A stretch of 64,000 bases of DNA from Chromobotia macracanthus (GCA_036877525.1 JAZGTH010000002.1:16457001-16521000), one strand, 5' to 3'; positions 21,826 through 33,930 are shown, counted from the stretch's first letter. Program-made: numbers and translations. Notes: generated by a model not told the origin, from the letters alone.

Positions 21826-24148
21826 GCAGCTTTCAGATGCTTCAAACATACTCTCTGTAAAAACCAAGCTTCATTCAAATGGATGCAGTTGAAATTATTT
21901 TGTTTCTATTAATAGCAAAAGCAACACAGAGTTTATCTTGAGTTTCATCACAGCAGTGCAGCCAGAGCAGAGACTCAGAACAAAAGAAAACATCACAACA
22001 GCATTCTGGATCATGCAGTCGACAGAAAGACGGACAGAGAGACAGACAGAGTGCATGTGTTTTTCTCACCTCTGACTTCTCCATCTTGTTTTGGGCCTCC
22101 ACCTGTGTGATGATTTCACTCATGTTGGTTTCTAAAACCATCCCACCCATCACCATCTCTGCCAGAATATTGTGAACCTGCCGTCACACACAAAAACCTC
22201 TAGAAATATCTCTTCTGCCAGCAAAACACTCATACCGGGGTGTGGGTGTGTGTGGGTAGGTGTGTCTGAATCCCATCTTACCTTATCCATGTGGAAAATG
22301 AGGTCAAGTTCACAAACATTCTCAAAGCATTTGTCCAGCGTCTCCACAAACACCTGCAGACACAGAGAGGTGAGCAGACAACTCACAAACACAGTGACAT
22401 TAAAGCAAAAGAATGCCCAGCAGCACCTGGATCAGATCCAGAATCCCGAGCTCGCTCTCTGACGAATCCACACAGAACACAAAGTAAAGTGTGGCGTAGT
22501 GTCTGTAGATCAGCTTGTTGTCTGACCCGCCGATTAATCTAAACACAAACACAGTCAACAGTCACAAACACATGACACACAATTATTGGTTTAAGAAATG
22601 TTGATGTTTGTGTCTTACAGCCCCCCCTCGAGGAAATTACAAACGTTCTCGTCTCGTTTGGACACCAGATGAAACGTTTCTCGGATTATTTGCTGCTCTG
22701 TGTCTTCAGTCTGTTAGAAAGAGATTTAGGCGGTTATTAAATTAAATTGATCAGAAAGTTTGATTTGGATATTTAATTACTGCAGCTCCTCATCCTTACC
22801 AGCAGATGGCGAACTATCACTTATGAAGTCAATGCCACGCTGGCAAATTGTTAATGATTAGAACAAAACTGCTAAACAAACTCGTCTATTTAATGTCAGC
22901 GTTGAAGGATTTCCTGAGTGAGTGGTTTTATTTATTACTTATTACTTAAATTATTATTATTCATTACTACATCAGCGGTGTATCTGTCGGCTGACATGAA
23001 CATGTTTCACTAACACATTTAACACCCGCAGAAAAAATGTTTTATTTTGTACATATTCACTCACTCAGTTGAAGTCCCTTTAAATTCCCTGTTAAAATAA
23101 ATGACTGCTGTTTGCCAAAGCTGAATGATTAAAACTTCAAGACTTCAAGTTACGCCACACAACATAAAAAAATGTGTCTATAATTCATAACATCAATATT
23201 TAACATATCAAGATTTAAAACTTTTAAACAGATGCACAGTCGAAAAAGAACAAAAGAAAAGAGGCAGATACTTCTACGACATCAGATGAGTGAGCACAGG
23301 AATGACCCACAGTCACAGACTGAAGCACATTTTCATTCCCAACATGCTGCTATCTTACACACGTCAAACGTCCAAGACAAATGTGCTTAATTGTCTGTGA
23401 TGATGTTGAGAATGACTTCATCTGCGTCAGTAAACAGATCACTCTGACCCTGAACACCGTTTCGTATATTTAAATACTAATTATACTAATATATATATAT
23501 ATACACACACACACTTAATACTATAAGCACGTCCGGGGTGATTCGCACATCTCCTCTGCACAATGACAATGCAGTTCAATCTAATGTAAACTTACAAACG
23601 TTCCCCAACATAATCTTTGCATAATAATCCCTAATAATCTTTATATGTAACTTCGTAAAGTCTCTGAAAGACTGTGATGCCATCATTGAAACAGACACAT
23701 GTCGACTCGTGAAAACTGATCGTGTAACTCTAGAGTTTGTGAGATGAACTCATCAGATGTCAGATGATATTCTCTCTCTTCAATATTTCAAAGGCTGCTG
23801 GTCTTGTGTTAGTCTACACCCTGCACTCTGACTTATATTGCAAATACTCCTTACATGATGGATAATGTGACTAAAAGACATGTTACCAAAATGAATATAT
23901 CTGCGGCACTGTACTGAATATCACCCAAATCTTTAATGTATAATTGATACATCAACATAAAGCAACTCGACCAAATAACAAGCAATGTTTAACAAACAAT
24001 AACGTGTACTAAAGTAGCGCAGACTCAGCGCAGAGAAATTTACTGAATTATAATAATGAACATCCGACTAGTTACTCACGTAATGCTCGTAGAATTTAGA
24101 CAGTCGTGGTTTACCATGATTGTTAAATATGAGAATGGCTTTTATCAT
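19077..24148 (-). CDS. ap3s1: AP-3 complex subunit sigma-1
   Basis: Six coding exons on the minus strand: 24148-24080, 22710-22619, 22538-22427, 22353-22282, 22177-22070 and 19205-19077. All have GT-AG borders and encode 193 residues, the same length as human AP3S1. The longin-type sigma fold covers roughly residues 1-145 (MIKAILIFNNHGKPRLSKFY, then YRHYATLYFVFCVD and LDLIFHMDKV). A short C-terminal extension ends IKVPNLPSFK. The small subunit stabilises the AP-3 adaptor, which sorts cargo from endosomes to lysosomes and related organelles. Near-identity with the vertebrate family makes the call firm; sigma-1 rather than sigma-2 is supported by the tail and by the neighbouring commd10 and cdo1. 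The last intron ends in a long TG repeat instead of a normal polypyrimidine tract. Confidence 0.97.
19209..19300. repeat. (CA)n/(CG) microsatellite at ap3s1 last acceptor
   Basis: A CA run of about 90 nt with regularly spaced CG interruptions begins 4 nt beyond the first base of the last ap3s1 exon. Read on the minus strand, it is a TG tract ending TGTATGCAG directly at the splice acceptor. Confidence 0.95.
21111..21180. repeat. Exact 35-bp tandem duplication
   Basis: The unit beginning CTACTATATCTGTGCAGC and ending AGAATCAGAT occurs twice in a row with no mismatch, which suggests a recent event. Confidence 0.95.
21801..21825. repeat. Poly(A) tract
   Basis: Twenty-five consecutive A. No adjacent SINE or LINE body was recognised, so this may be simple slippage. 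Confidence 0.95.
22799..22812 (+). promoter_or_regulatory. CTCF-like core motif in ap3s1 intron 1
   Basis: CCAGCAGATGGCGA fits the CTCF core CCASYAGRKGGC at all 12 positions. Occupancy cannot be judged from sequence. Confidence 0.35.
22813..24079. other. ap3s1 intron 1
   Basis: AT-rich intronic sequence with a short TA/CA microsatellite at 23488-23514. No exon or transposon was recognised. Confidence 0.7.
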
Positions 24149-24184
24149 GTTCGCGTATGCTCGTATCCAGCAGCGACAGCTGTA

Positions 24185-24287
24185 AGTTATCGATGATGTT
24201 AATCGATAACTGAAAGTTGATTCCGACTCTTACTTGCGCACAGCAGAGCGGAAGAGCACGTGCCGGAAACTGTCAGCACTCTCCAAT
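24185..24287 (-). promoter_or_regulatory. ap3s1: ap3s1 upstream region: palindrome, E-box, NF-Y box
   Basis: Upstream of the ap3s1 ATG lie an inverted repeat (AGTTATCGAT at 24185-24194 and its complement at 24202-24211), an E-box CACGTG at 24257-24262 and a CCAAT box at 24283-24287. This is a plausible TATA-less core promoter; the function of each site is inferred. Confidence 0.45.
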
Positions 24288-24289
24288 CA

Positions 24290-25750
24290 GAGTGACGCCT
24301 GCTACGAAATAAAAGTCCGTGCAGGTTTCACCACTCATCAATTTCACAGACTTACTGCTTTATATTTTAAATACCGTTTACTCAGGATCGTTTATGACAT
24401 TAAGCATTTAGCACATTCTACAAATAGTACTTTAAATGTGAATATGTTGTTCAAATGATACACAATGACGTGTTTTCCTTCTGATGTATTCACTACTGTG
24501 ATTTCATTACTGTTATTTATGAACTTTATAAACTTTTACTTACGACATAATTAACCAAGCAAACTCTCATATAACATATTATTTGAAAGCCTACAATTGA
24601 TACAAAGGGCAAATGAAAATTTACGTGTTCTTTCTAAAAATGTAAACATTGAACCTCATCTGAAGCTTAGGAGAAAATGTGGGCTGTGAAAATAAGAGTA
24701 TCCCGTTGGACAGTTACTGTGCCATTCCTCAAGCCTTTGTGTAATTTCTGGAATGTCAGAAATGTCAGATGATAAATGTGGTTTTTAAAACAAACAATAC
24801 AGAGTTACTTTTAACTTTAGGAAAACAATTTCATGCAAATGGCAAATGTTATTTTTATTATGAATAAGAGCCGTGGGCTTCAACTAGCTCTCAGATTACA
24901 ATGTTATATATTATGTAACAACATGAAAACACTGCAAAATGTATGAGACTTTATAGGCTACCTCTTAACAGAAACCACTATTACAAATACATACAGCTAA
25001 GCTACAGTGTCACGAGACGGGCTCACGAACCGCCACATGATGGCGAAAGACACACTCGCAGCTCTGACCGCACTATAAAAGTAAGCAGGTATTAAATATA
25101 AACATCTCCCCACTGAATGCACGTTTGTATTGTGTATTGTTTTTAAAACTACAGGTGAAAACTAGATTTGGAAGCTCTTGCTTTTTATTTCCCTCCGATT
25201 TTGTGCATTTTGTAAATTATGTTATCATTATAACTGATATTAAATAATTGACATTTGCATAGAACCAAATATTAATATTTGTATTTAAATTTTTTAATAA
25301 AACTTTAATAAACATGTATTTTTATTATTGTTATTAATGTTTTGTAGTAGTGAAAACAGTAGTATGACGTGCATTAGTTAATATAATAATTAGTAATTTA
25401 CAACAATATTAATATAACATATAATAATTTGTTAAATGCCATGAATAGCACAGTGGCTATTATTTGTACAGACAGTAAACTGTGGACAGGGAAGAACGTT
25501 AAACACCCCCCCACACACAAACACTCACTCCCCCCTTGGTAAATCCAAATTGTAGTAAGAGTTGGGGGTAGTTCGTAAGTAAAGTGAAATGAATAAACAT
25601 TAAACATTACATTTTTGCACTCATATGTTTGTTGTTATGGCTGACTGTTTATTACAATTGATGTCTTGAAGTGCTTATTCTGTTTCTGTAAACGTCACCG
25701 CATGATTCTGTCTCTCACACTAGTGGTACAGTCCATTAAAGTTCCCTGAA
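24290..25750. other. ap3s1-cdo1 intergenic spacer
   Basis: The two genes diverge from this spacer. I looked on both strands for ATG12-like coding sequence, because ATG12 lies between these genes in human, and saw none. The short plus-strand frame at 24234-24458 has no recognisable homology. Confidence 0.6.
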
Positions 25751-25752
25751 TG

Positions 25753-25760
25753 TATAAAAG
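25753..25760 (+). promoter_or_regulatory. cdo1: cdo1 TATA box
   Basis: TATAAAAG lies 52 bp before the chosen ATG. Transcription would start near 25783, which puts the upstream in-frame ATG at 25775 outside the mRNA and supports 25805 as the start. Confidence 0.6.
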
Positions 25761-25804
25761 CTTGAACTCGTTCAGTGAGATCACAATCAGCACGGCAATT
25801 GAAA

Positions 25805-28800
25805 ATGGAGCAAACGAAGATCATGAAACCAGAAACTTTGGAGGATTTGATTAAAACTCTCCACATGATATTTGAAAGTGACAATATCAGTGTGGAGGAG
25901 GTGCAGAGCATCATGGAAGCCTATGAAAGTAAACCGCAGGAATGGATGAAATTTGCAAAATTTGACCAATACAGGTAAATTCATTTTTTATTTGCATTAC
26001 AAATATTATACAAATATTATTATACATGTCTGCTTACAAACGTCAGGTTTTTACAATTTTATATTGCAAACAGTGAAGATTACTGACGCTTCGGATTGAT
26101 GCGGTAAACACATTTTTCCGCAAAAATGTTTTACTTTGATATCATAAAAAATATTGTTGCGAATCAAATAATCACTGTAATGTAGGCTTTAATCACCTAA
26201 TGTAGGCGTAAGGTCTCCTTCTTATGGTCACTATTTAATGTGCAAATACGATGTGGAAATGTTTATGCACAAATCTGAATGTGAAACGCGGGCGGGAGTT
26301 TTCCTCCGATGTTGTTGTGCGGACTCGGGGGGGGGGCGGGGCTTCACATCAGAGGCGGAGTAGAGTCGGTGCAATCGTGGCCAATCAGAGCGCCGCTCCA
26401 AACGCACACCCGTGGCTCGCGGAACGTCCTGCGGTTTCCTAATCAAACAAACACCGTCGAGTCGTTTTGTCCCCTGATGACCCAGACCCGCACTGCTTAT
26501 ATAACACATTCACTTCATTTAGAAAAGAAAGGGTTATATATATTATATAATTATTATATGTGTGTATATAAAATATAATGAAGAGTGTTAGGACCTGTAA
26601 ATGTTCCCTGTAAATTATTTTGTGTGTGAGCAGAACAGCAACAACAATTCTAATAATAAAAAGGCCAAATGAAGTTGAGAAAGTATAGAAAGAAGACTTT
26701 AAACTTCACTTGAGCTTGTCTAGTGCTGATCAAATATGACTGAACTTTGAATGTTTTTGTATAGGTACACTAGGAATCTTGTTGATGGGGGAAATGGCAA
26801 ATTCAATCTCATGATTTTATGTTGGGGGGAAGGACATGGCAGGTAAGAGCTTGTTTGTACTATTCCAACATCTGAATGTTTCTTCTGAAAGAATTACATT
26901 TTGTTCTCAAGTTAAATATTATTTAAGATGTACAAACTCAAAACTGCCTAGACATTGCTGATTAATAATTGATCAAGCAGAACACATAAATCAATAAATT
27001 AGAGATATTAACAATCTGATAATAATCTGATAAATCCAATATCTTGTGATTATTTCAGTCAAACAGGAAGATAATATTCTGAAACCCATTAATAAACATA
27101 AAATGGAATAGATTTAGTTTAAAAAAATGCTGTTATCTTATATCTTCATAAAATTGTAAGTGTTTGTTTGTTGTGTGATATATTCAAACACAAAACAAGA
27201 ACAAAAAAAATTAACTAAATGTCTGAATTTGTTGTTAATGTTTGCATACTAAAGGTAGAATTAAACTGTAACAGTGACACACCATCATCACAGTGCTAAT
27301 AGTTTTTTGCTAATCATGGCAATCGATCAAAAGAACCACAGAAGCACAGAAAGGTCACACTGTGCTGATTTGTTTCTGAGTCTGCCTGTGTTTGGCATCA
27401 TTGCAGTAGCATCCATGATCACACAGACTCGCACTGTTTCCTGAAACTTCTCCAGGGACAGCTGAAGGAAACTTTATTTGAGTGGCCTGATCAAAAACTT
27501 CAGGGCGGCATGGTCCAGAAGTCTCAGCAAATCTTACTGGAAAACCAGTGTGCTTACATTAATGGTGAGAATGTATTTGTCAGCCGTCTGAAATTGTACA
27601 TTTTTAAATTTCATGTGCTCAATAATTCATCAACATATGAGTTACAGCTATGACTGAATGCGGCTAATGAATTTTATTTGACTGGCAGTGATAACACACA
27701 GACATAAACTCTGATCATTTAAGTGATTCTTAATCACTATTGACTGACCAGAACTTCATATCACAAGGGCATAAGGCAGTTTTATATTTTATGACAGTGA
27801 GTAAGGGCAATAAATGCTGTTCCTTACATAAGTGAGTTTGTTCAGAAAGGGTGAATGAAGCTTTTAGTCAGCTGATTGATGATTACTCACAACAACTAAA
27901 TTGCTCCTCTTCCTTTGTTTGTTTCAGACTCCATCGGACTTCACCGTGTGGAGAACGTCAGTCATACAGAGTGTGCCGTTAGCTTGCACCTGTACAGCCC
28001 CCCGTTTCAGATGTGCCAGACTTTTGACCAGCGAACAGGACACAGAAACGTGGTCAAAATGAACTTCTGGAGTAAATTTGGAGAGAGGACCCCATATGTA
28101 AGTGTGGTGAAGAATATGTGTAAAAATTAAGCTAATGATGTTTGTCAGGGAGCAAAAATTTTAAAACAAGCCAAAGTCAAAACATGTTATGCAGAATGTC
28201 TACAGGAAAAACAGTCTAAAGAGAGGACACTGAAAGTCCATCTTTAGATTAAACTCTTTATAACATGCATACTGTAGGTCAAACCTAAAAATATACTGTA
28301 TAATCTGAAATAATGAATGTAAGTTATTGTAAACATTTCTGATGAATCCTAAAACACTCAAGCAGATTAACTCCAGCTGTTTTGGGCTTGAAAGTTAATA
28401 GTTAGCAATTTAATGATAATGGTTAAACACTCATATCAGTATATTAGTCACAACAAGATACAGTTAAGTAGCATTTTAATACAGCTGAAGGTGTATTGTC
28501 ACGATGTTGTGTTGCCTACAAACAGCACAGCCCCAGGTGCCAAATCCCTCTCAGTATTTCCAGTTCATTGTGGAGTCTATGATGTAGCATCTGTTTTGCA
28601 TCCCATCCAAGAGTCCTGAATGGGTTTTCCAGTCTTTCAGATGTTTGGAGGATAATTTCTAACACGTGCTTCAGTTTAACAAAAACAGCATCAGGGTTTT
28701 ATATTCAGTAAACTTATCTTCCATTCAGAAGTTGCATAAGTTTACCTTGAGGATGGTTTCAACATCAGAACTTTGATATGAAATATCAATGAGCTCATCC

Positions 28801-28925
28801 TGGTGGCATTAGCTATTAAGTTTTTGTTTGTTATTTGATGCTTCATTTTAAGGTTCTTTTGTAACTGTTTTCCCTGTTGTATGCTTTTCTTTTAGGAAAC
28901 GACCATTTCAGAAGAAAACAACTGA
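25805..28925 (+). CDS. cdo1: Cysteine dioxygenase type 1
   Basis: Five coding exons: 25805-25974, 26765-26842, 27407-27564, 27928-28097 and 28896-28925, giving 201 residues (human 200). The enzyme oxidises cysteine to cysteine sulfinate in the cytosol, the first step towards taurine and sulfate. The cupin iron ligands are visible as His86, His88 (SIHDHTDSHC) and His141 (DSIGLHRVENVSH). Cys93 and Tyr158, the pair that forms the thioether cofactor in the mammalian enzyme, are both present. One residue is inserted relative to human between positions 110 and 120. The start at MEQTKI matches the mammalian N-terminus; an in-frame ATG 30 nt upstream is probably untranscribed. It diverges from ap3s1 and is followed by tmed7. 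Confidence 0.98.
26284..26470. promoter_or_regulatory. CpG-rich patch in cdo1 intron 1
   Basis: CpG-dense sequence lies between AT-rich flanks. It contains a G run (26327-26336) joined to a GC box GGGGCGGGGC (26333-26342) and a CCAAT box (26381-26385, CCAATCAG). This resembles an internal promoter or methylation-sensitive element. Confidence 0.45.
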
Positions 28926-28969
28926 GACAATCAATGACATTCACAGACAGAATTGACATTTTACACAAA

Positions 28970-28975
28970 ATTAAA
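28970..28975 (+). terminator. cdo1: cdo1 candidate poly(A) signal
   Basis: ATTAAA lies 45 nt after the stop. A canonical AATAAA also lies at 29435-29440 and may define a longer 3' UTR. Confidence 0.35.
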
Positions 28976-29440
28976 GCAGCTGCAACATTTTAACTTAAGC
29001 AGTAATTCAACACTTTTAAAGGTGAGGAAAGGGTCTTAGTGGTAATTAAAGATAATTAATCAAGACCTAGTAACATTGACAAATACTGCTGAACAGCGGC
29101 ACAAACATGAATAGACGTGTTAGTCGCACTGCGCCGTGATTCTGTTCTTTGTTGTTGTTTGGTTTGTGAAGTCCTCATTCTTTCAGCATTCCTGTGTGTC
29201 TGTGACCTGTGTAATTCCTTTTTTGTACTGTTACCGGGTGAGAGCAGTGTGAGTGAAGCGTGTCATTTAAAAAAGAAACTATTCGTCTTTCTTTATTCAC
29301 TGAATTCAACTGATATTGTCGTAAAGGCCTCAGTCTACATAATGTTTTAGCAAGAAACACAGCACTTTCTACTGATAAATTTGAATTGACCAAAATGCCT
29401 TAAATCTCCACATGCCATTTTAATTTTTAATAGAAATAAA

Positions 29441-32260
29441 CATTTACATTGAATATATTGTTTTCATGAATCTTGGTGTCAATGATTAATATAAAGGGAA
29501 CAAATATGGCAACGTTTGGTCTTAGTATTTATTTTAAATTAAGCAATGTATGGAAAATCAGTTAATTTTTTTATTTACATTACAGTAAATTAATTGCATA
29601 CCCACAATTCATGTGTTTAAACTGCAAGAGTATTTAAGAGATTTCTCTGCTGTCATTATATCACAGTTGGTGGATTTGAGGAAACTTGATTTGTTTTGTT
29701 GTTATTGTTGAAAATCTGATTTCTGGTTCTGCTTATTTTGTCCAATTCATTAATAAAATGTGTGAATGTTTAAGTATTTGCTTGTACAGTAAATACCAGT
29801 GTGCATTTACCTTTGCACATGAGTCCACACTTACCCTGCAGGTACATCCAAAGTATTTAAATATAAAGTATGTTGCACAAACTCATGTTAGGACAAAAGA
29901 TTTTTTCCATTATAATTTACTTACTGAATCTTTCAAGCTAAATACTAAGCTAAATACTACATACTACTAAATACTGACCCCATTCCTACAATACAACCAA
30001 CCAGAAGAGGACAAATGAAACATACTTCTGTCTTATCACATTTTTACAACATAATTTACAATCAGATCATTTCCTGTGAAATCTGACACAATACAACCCA
30101 CTGACTGATATTTCCCTGCAGAAGTCTGCTCAGATTTTCATAAAGAAGCTCCTAAATGATCTCTAGTGTAACAGTGATCTGGAAGCCTCAGCAGCCACAG
30201 GACACACACACTGTTGTGTAATGTGTAGGACAGCATGAACGCTCTGTCACGTTCCCATTGGTTGCTTTATTAATAATGTGCCAACAAAATCAATAAAGCA
30301 AGAACCTTGAGCTCATTCAGAACGGCAATTCTGTCACGTATCAACTCACGTTATCTCTGGTAGAAGTGAACAGAACAGTGTGATTACAGTAGAGATTACA
30401 TTAGCATTGATGGTGTTACTGTACATGCCCTTCTGTGCTGGTGCAGGTTTTTGGGAACAGACAGTTTATGGGCTGACTGTTTGTCTCTTTTTAAGAGCCA
30501 CATATGTGTTAACAGTATGTCTGAGATGTCAAAGGTCACAATAAAATCCTGCTGAAGCACAAATGTTTTCAACATGTCTATCATATGTGTTTATCATATC
30601 TAAAGACCAGTTGTGAAAATGCTCATAAAACATAATTACTAGATTTATCTGTCATTTATCTGGTCTTTGTTATTTTCTCAGGACACTGATGGAACCATAA
30701 CAAAGGTAGAAATATATTAATTAATAACTTCTCTTTACCTAATCCTAAGTCATTGAAGATTTATGAGTCACAACAGATAAAAGGACATATTTACTGATCT
30801 AAATCTTCTGTACCTGTCTGTATCTGCATTAAGATAATTGTACATATGCTGTTTAATGCTAACAATGTGTATCTGAAAGAGAAGTCATATTTATTACACT
30901 TCACAACACTCAGACTGACCTGTTAGTGTTGTTTCATGAAGAGATTCTGGCCTGTGACTACAAGAGATTTTATTCTGTGTCCAGCAAATGAAATAATATC
31001 ATATGAAAAGGTCAGGTACTGTGTGTTGTACACACATGCAAATTAAATGTCCAAAGAGTGACAAACCTGATAGAAGAGATTCTGATACCTCAGTTTGTAG
31101 CTGAGGCAGATTGTACTTAGGTTAGAACACAAAATAACAGTGGCGTGGTAAAGCATTTTCAGGCCAGTTTCAGGATTTGGAAATGTAGGGAAGACTTTTC
31201 ATTATTGTCTTTAAAAGTTCGATTGGCGACAATCTCACAGTGTTATTGAAACTGTCTTTATCATCAGTGATTGTGTGGGACATTTGGAGAATACTATACA
31301 GCAACAAGGTATAAGACAACAGGCCTAATTAACTTTTTTTGCTTCTTTGGAATAATGTTTCTTTGAAATGTGCTTTAAAAATGAAGCACATTTCAAAATA
31401 TGAAAATCCTGGCTATAGCAGTTATAAATGTATATAATCTGATTTTATCTGTTTTAAAAATATGTTTTAACCGTCGACTATTTCAATTATACATGCAAAG
31501 TTTTCATTAAAACGTCTTTCATTCCCTCAGAACTCTAATCCCTACACATCATCCACTGACCTCAGGCACTTTAACTACATATTATTTTAATTCAGTTTTA
31601 GTAGTTTAAAAAGCCTTAACCATAACCCTAAATCTTGATTGGTGCTGGTGATTTTAGCACATGCAGGTCTTGTGTGTAATGTTCTTTAGATGTCAGTGAG
31701 TCTCCTAACCCTAACAGCTAAATAATATGAACATATTATTTTTCATATGAACAATATTTTTATAACATAATAATAATTACTATAAATATAATGGTAGTTT
31801 TTTTAATTCATTCGCCAATAACAGGTAAAGGGTAATTTCACGGTCAATATAACTGACTGGCACAAACGCCACATCATCTGACTTTTATAGGACTGATAAA
31901 CGCTGCACCCTGCTGGTCAAATCAATACCAGCTTTCCAGCCTGTGATCTTAAAAATCAGCCGCTCTCTGGTCTCATATAAGGAAAAGTGAAAACAGTGGC
32001 AGAATCATGATGCAAGGTTCTTCTGATGGATGATTTCATGTGCCATGATATTCAAATAACGCGAAAACGCACTTCATACAATCCAATAGTATGACCGTAG
32101 TATATGCACAAGAACAGTGTAATATCAATTCTTTATGTTGGTGGTGCAATTGGGGAATTTCCTTACAAAACAATGTATCAAACCAATTTAACAAAACAGC
32201 GTATTTTTAAACAAGTAATTTCAATGAATACACAGCCTTAAACGTTTTTCAACTCATCTC
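29441..32260. other. cdo1-tmed7 intergenic region
   Basis: AT-rich sequence with no supportable gene. It holds a perfect 14-bp-arm inverted repeat at 31362-31397 and small ATACTA-type tandem repeats near 29940-29975. Confidence 0.65.
31362..31397. repeat. Perfect inverted repeat, 14-bp arms
   Basis: TTTGAAATGTGCTT at 31362-31375 is the exact complement of 31384-31397 around the 8-nt loop TAAAAATG. Confidence 0.85.
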
Positions 32261-32262
32261 CG

Positions 32263-32319
32263 TGACGTAGTTACGTACGTACGTGTAACGTAACCCATCA
32301 AACAACTTTCCGCTTCCGG
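32263..32319 (+). promoter_or_regulatory. tmed7: tmed7 upstream ACGT cluster and ETS site
   Basis: TGACGTAG (32263-32270), three tandem ACGT (32273-32284) and CTTCCGG (32313-32319, the complement of an ETS site) lie 290-345 bp before the coding ATG, with GTAAG at 32331 as a possible 5' UTR donor. TGACGT cores are bound by CREB/ATF6-type factors; binding here is inferred. Confidence 0.45.
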
Positions 32320-32605
32320 TTGGGATAGAGGTAAGCTACACTGGTGGATTAATAATCATCATATGGTTTAAAGTTGATCTTTCAGCATGGTGAATTCACA
32401 GATTTCGTCACGTTTCTGTATACGGGTGTAACTGAACACTTTGCGCTGGTGCTGCGTGCATTTGATCGTCGTGTAATTAAATATCCGGGTTTGTGTAGGA
32501 GAATAAAATGAAACCCAAGCTTCATTGATATCAGCTGATGTGTGCCGATCAGATTCAGGCTGATCGGCTTGTCTGTGTTTGATTCGCAGGTCTTCGCAGC
32601 ACACA

Positions 32606-33701
32606 ATGCAGGTTTTGGGCTGGATTCTGCTGCTGATGTTCGGATGGGTCCGCGGTTCTGAACTCACCTTCGAGCTTCCAGATAACGCCAAGCAGTGTTT
32701 CTATGAAGACATCATAACCGGGACTAAATGTACCCTTGAGTTTCAGGTAAATAAGAACATCAGAGCTCAGTGACAGTCTTGTTTGTGATAACAGCGTCTC
32801 AAGCTATGGTTTAACCCCATCGGCAGGTGGTTACAGGCGGCCACTACGATGTTGACTGTCGTCTGGAGGATCCTGATGGCACGGTCCTCTATAAAGAGAT
32901 GAAGAAACAATACGACAGCTTCACGTTCACAGCGGCGAGAAACGGCACTTATAAGTTCTGCTTCAGCAATGAATTCTCCACTTTCACCCATAAGACAGTG
33001 TATTTTGACTTCCAAGTGGGCGATGATCCTCCCCTGTTCCCTAATGAGAACAGAGTCACTGCTTTAACCCAGGTGATTTAAAACAGCAGTTTACAAGATC
33101 TGTGTGATCAGTCAATTTACATTTAGGGGTGAATGTGTAGGTATAGAAAGGACAGAAAGTTGAAAAGAAATTTGGAGGTGGAGTTGCATTTAAGCAACTC
33201 GGATTTTATAATTATTAAAATGTAACAATTGATGCAAGCAGTAACAACTGCAAAATAGTAACAATAACACATGCAAAACTTCATACTGATGGCATGTATC
33301 ACCCACATAATCTGTAGACCTGCACTACTAATAGCAGACGTTGTGTTGATCAGAAGAGAGAGTCTTGTATGAGTTTCCTCAAACCACTCGGCTTTAGGAG
33401 AACCATCATAACATCATAGCGTACTTCAAAGCTGATGAAAACATTTCCTGCGTCTTTTTTTCAGATGGAGTCTGCATGTGTCTCTATTCATGAGGCTTTA
33501 AAGTCTGTGATCGACTATCAGACACATTTCCGTCTGCGAGAGGCACAGAGTCGCAGCCGGGCAGAGGATCTGAACACCAGAGTGGCATTTTGGTCTGTTG
33601 GTGAGGCCTTCATCCTGTTAGTGGTCAGTATCAGTCAAGTTGTTCTTCTAAGAAGTTTCTTTTCAGACAAGAGGACCACAACAACTCGAGTTGGATCGTA
33701 A
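32606..33701 (+). CDS. tmed7: Transmembrane emp24 domain protein 7 (p24 gamma-3)
   Basis: Three coding exons: 32606-32746, 32827-33072 and 33465-33701, encoding 207 residues. A signal peptide occupies about residues 1-18. A GOLD domain follows (SELTFELPDNAKQCFYED through VYFDFQVGDD) with its two disulphide cysteines at 31 and 42. A coiled-coil spans about residues 128-165, a single membrane segment about 170-192, and the cytosolic tail is FFSDKRTTTTRVGS. The FF pair at 194-195 is the COPII-binding motif of p24 proteins. TMED7 works as a cargo receptor and coat-interacting protein between ER and Golgi. The tail and GOLD sequence identify the TMED7 branch rather than TMED1, 3 or 5. TICAM2, adjacent in mammals, was not seen. 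Confidence 0.97.
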
Positions 33702-33929
33702 TGCACACTGGTGATCATGGCTGATCTACACCACACGCAAAGACCTCAGACGGCGTCTTTTTAATCAAAGTCATATGAAAAAAGAGTTTGTTTCCTATGA
33801 TTCTGTGGACAAACACTGTTTTCAAGTGTGAAAATGAAAGAAAACCTAATTTATTTTGTGGATGTGTTTAAATTTTGTATATAGACACTGTAGAACAGCT
33901 TGACACATGGTTGCAGTTTGTACATCACC

Positions 33930-33930
<1 letters not shown>

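Larger units (their letters stand above)
19301..22069. other. ap3s1 last intron, remaining sequence
   Basis: No coding exon was seen. The intron contains an exact 35-bp tandem duplication (21111-21180) and a 25-A tract (21801-21825); the rest is unremarkable AT-rich sequence. Confidence 0.7.

Noticed and set aside
25775..25804. Ten-residue N-terminal extension of cdo1
   Set aside because: The TATA box at 25753 predicts transcription starting after this ATG, and mammalian CDO1 begins at the downstream methionine.
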